Source: GCA-2719315 sp964448645 (GTDB lineage: Bacteria > Bacteroidota > Bacteroidia > Flavobacteriales > Flavobacteriaceae). Taken from it: a DNA stretch of 7,567 nt. The notes beneath the pieces are model-generated. The model searched no databases. It worked only from the letters and a program-made list of their open reading frames with translations, and had not been told where the DNA came from. Shown here piece after piece: positions 6,372-7,567 of this stretch. The DNA lies in NCBI GenBank assembly GCA_964448645.1, contig CAYUZY010000094.1:1-7567 (forward strand), given 5' to 3'. Each line of letters starts with the position of its first letter. Positions within the stretch are counted from its first letter, which is position 1. The position numbers were made by a program, and so were the translations under genes.

Positions 6372-7394
6372 ATGGCTTTTAAAAAAACTATTTCAATTCA
6401 AGGACGTAAAGTAGGTATAGATAATCCAGCCTTAATTATTGCAGAGGCAGGAATATCTCATTTTGGTGACATTAAAATTGCTAGAGATCTTGTTGATATG
6501 GCTGTCGATTCTGGTGCTGATGTTTTTAAAACGCAAATTTTTGATGTGGATAACCTTATTTCTAAGAATGCTAATGATTGGAAAGAAAGATTAAGGTCAA
6601 GAAATTTAAATTTTGATCAAATCTATGAGATTAAGGAAAGGTGCAAACAAAAAGGAATAATTTTTCTAACTACAGCACATGATGATTCAAGAATTGAATG
6701 GCTAAAGAAATTAAATGTTTCCTCTGTTAAAGTTGGTTCAGGTGAAAAGAATAATTTAGAGTTTATAAAAAAGTTAGGAATGTTGGGTAAACCTATTATT
6801 ATTTCAACAGGAATGTGTAATAATGAAGATGTTAAAAAAATACTTTATGCTTGTTCAGAGAGTAATTGTCAAAATGTTTGTCTTTTACATTGTGTAACAA
6901 GTTATCCTGTTCCAATAGATCAAATTAATTTGTCAGCAATGGATCAAATGAGATCATATTTTAATGGTCCAGTAGGATATTCAGACCACTCAAAAGATGG
7001 AAATGCTGTTCTGGCAGCTGTTGCAAGAGGTGCAAACATAATTGAAAGGCATATAACTATTTTGAAAAATATTCCTAATGCACAAGATTGGAAGGTTTCA
7101 AGTGGTCCCAAAGATTTTCCAAAATTAGTAAAAAATATTAGACAATTTGAAAAAATGATTGGTAACAAAGAAAAAGATATTGCTCTATGTGAAGAAAAAG
7201 GAAAACTATGGGCATTAAAATCACTTGTAGCATCGAGGTTTTTAAAGAAAGGTGCAATTGTTGATAAGGATGACATTGCTATTAAAAGACCTGGAACAGG
7301 GATGCCTCCCTCTAAAAAAGATTATGTTATTGGGAAGAAATTAAAATATAATATGGAAGAAGGAGATTTTTTTAATTTTTACAATCTTATTTAA
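6372..7394 (+). CDS. neuB: NeuB-family nonulosonic acid synthase (sialic/legionaminic/pseudaminic type) with SAF domain
   Basis: This 340-residue cytosolic enzyme belongs to the family that condenses phosphoenolpyruvate with a six-carbon N-acyl sugar to form a nine-carbon nonulosonic acid. The TIM-barrel domain (about 15-265) shows IIAEAGISH (22-30), KTQIF (53-57), VGSGE (121-125), ISTGM (144-148), LHCVTSYPVP (172-181), GYSDHS (202-207) and IERHIT (224-229). H206 and H227 are 21 residues apart, the same spacing as the two metal-binding histidines H215 and H236 of the meningococcal enzyme. The C-terminal SAF (antifreeze-like) domain, about 283-340, has LVASRFLKKGAIV and IAIKRPGTGMPP, with R306 at the position of the substrate-contacting arginine. 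The length is normal. Odd features are ISHFGD where relatives have INHNG, and NAQDWKVSSGP in place of the MPGPDHxxSLEP stretch. It starts 22 bases after the exporter, with no clear Shine-Dalgarno. Neu, Leg or Pse product is undecided. Confidence 0.92.
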   Translation: MAFKKTISIQGRKVGIDNPALIIAEAGISHFGDIKIARDLVDMAVDSGADVFKTQIFDVDNLISKNANDWKERLRSRNLNFDQIYEIKERCKQKGIIFLTTAHDDSRIEWLKKLNVSSVKVGSGEKNNLEFIKKLGMLGKPIIISTGMCNNEDVKKILYACSESNCQNVCLLHCVTSYPVPIDQINLSAMDQMRSYFNGPVGYSDHSKDGNAVLAAVARGANIIERHITILKNIPNAQDWKVSSGPKDFPKLVKNIRQFEKMIGNKEKDIALCEEKGKLWALKSLVASRFLKKGAIVDKDDIAIKRPGTGMPPSKKDYVIGKKLKYNMEEGDFFNFYNLI

Positions 7395-7448
7395 ATTCAC
7401 TATTAATCTAAATCTTAAAATCTGTTTAAAATAGAAAGACTATAAATT

Positions 7449-7567
7449 ATGAGACTACTTATATTAGGTGGAGACGGTTATTTAGGTTGGCCAACAGCGA
7501 TGCATTTTTCTAACAGAGGAGATGATGTTGTGTTAGTTGATAATTTTGCCAAAAGACGTTGGGAAAT
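7449..7567 (+). CDS. SqdB-like NAD-dependent nucleotide-sugar enzyme, N-terminal part (3' end cut by window)
   Basis: Only the first 39 codons are inside the window. They read as the N-terminus of an extended SDR: LLILGGDGYLGWPTA (residues 3-17) is the dinucleotide-binding loop, and VVLVDNFAKRRW (27-38) closes the second strand with D31, which suggests NAD. GGDGYxGWxTA is the hallmark of UDP-sulfoquinovose synthase (SqdB/SQD1, AglB in archaea) and of related epimerases in surface-glycan clusters; the canonical form has C for L and A for P. If it is SqdB, it makes the sulfolipid head-group donor from UDP-glucose and sulfite. If it is the cluster-type relative, it modifies a glycan precursor. 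AGAAAG at 7433-7438 is a possible ribosome binding site. Family is good; subfamily cannot be judged without the rest. Confidence 0.8.
   Translation, partial: MRLLILGGDGYLGWPTAMHFSNRGDDVVLVDNFAKRRWE

Noticed and set aside
6944..7276. 110-codon antisense ORF inside the NeuB homologue
   Set aside because: Its Ser/Phe-rich translation is typical of a shadow frame, and the sense strand carries conserved metal-binding motifs.
7441..7446. TATAAA before the last gene, considered as a -10 promoter element
   Set aside because: It is only two bases from the ATG, too close even for a leaderless transcript, and no -35 partner is apparent.

Overview
The window is very AT-rich (I judge under about one third G+C by eye, not counted). 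Every gene I can support is on the + strand, tightly packed, and concerned with surface-glycan synthesis. The standard genetic code fits, since TAA, TAG and TGA all serve as stops. Strong A/T preference at third codon positions, very short spacers and weak ribosome binding sites would suit a small-genome marine bacterium such as high-light Prochlorococcus or a SAR11-like lineage. A closing gene start that resembles UDP-sulfoquinovose synthase leans slightly towards a cyanobacterium. Taxonomy cannot be settled from this window alone.

Layout: (1) 1-345, the C-terminal end of a PseC-like sugar aminotransferase cut by the window edge. (2) 355-1320, an extended short-chain dehydrogenase (NAD-dependent sugar epimerase/dehydratase). 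(3) 1331-1987, a NeuD/PglD-type left-handed beta-helix acyltransferase. (4) 1990-3105, a second, complete DegT/DnrJ/EryC1 aminotransferase. (5) 3105-4415, a GT4-type glycosyltransferase that overlaps the previous gene by one base. (6) 4487-6349, a PglK/MsbA-type ABC exporter with fused membrane and ATPase domains. (7) 6372-7394, a NeuB-family nonulosonic acid synthase with a C-terminal SAF domain. (8) 7449-end, the first 39 codons of an SqdB-like nucleotide-sugar enzyme.

Working model (inference): the aminotransferases and the acetyltransferase build a 4-amino or acylamino hexose on a nucleotide carrier. The NeuB homologue condenses a derived free sugar with phosphoenolpyruvate to give a nine-carbon nonulosonic (sialic, pseudaminic or legionaminic-like) acid. 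The GT4 enzyme adds a residue to a lipid-linked glycan, and the ABC protein flips the lipid-linked product across the inner membrane. The 4,6-dehydratase, the hydrolysing 2-epimerase and the CMP-sugar synthetase that such a pathway needs are not in the window and would be expected next to it.

The only gene-free stretches are short: 71 bases before the ABC gene and 54 bases before the last gene, apart from spacers of up to 22 bases. No RNA gene, CRISPR array, insertion sequence or convincing terminator was seen. The points most worth a second look are the divergent active-site motifs of the NeuB homologue, the doubled aminotransferase set, a seven-codon ORF that takes the best ribosome binding site in front of the ABC gene, and an Asp in place of the second Glu of the EX7E motif in the glycosyltransferase.
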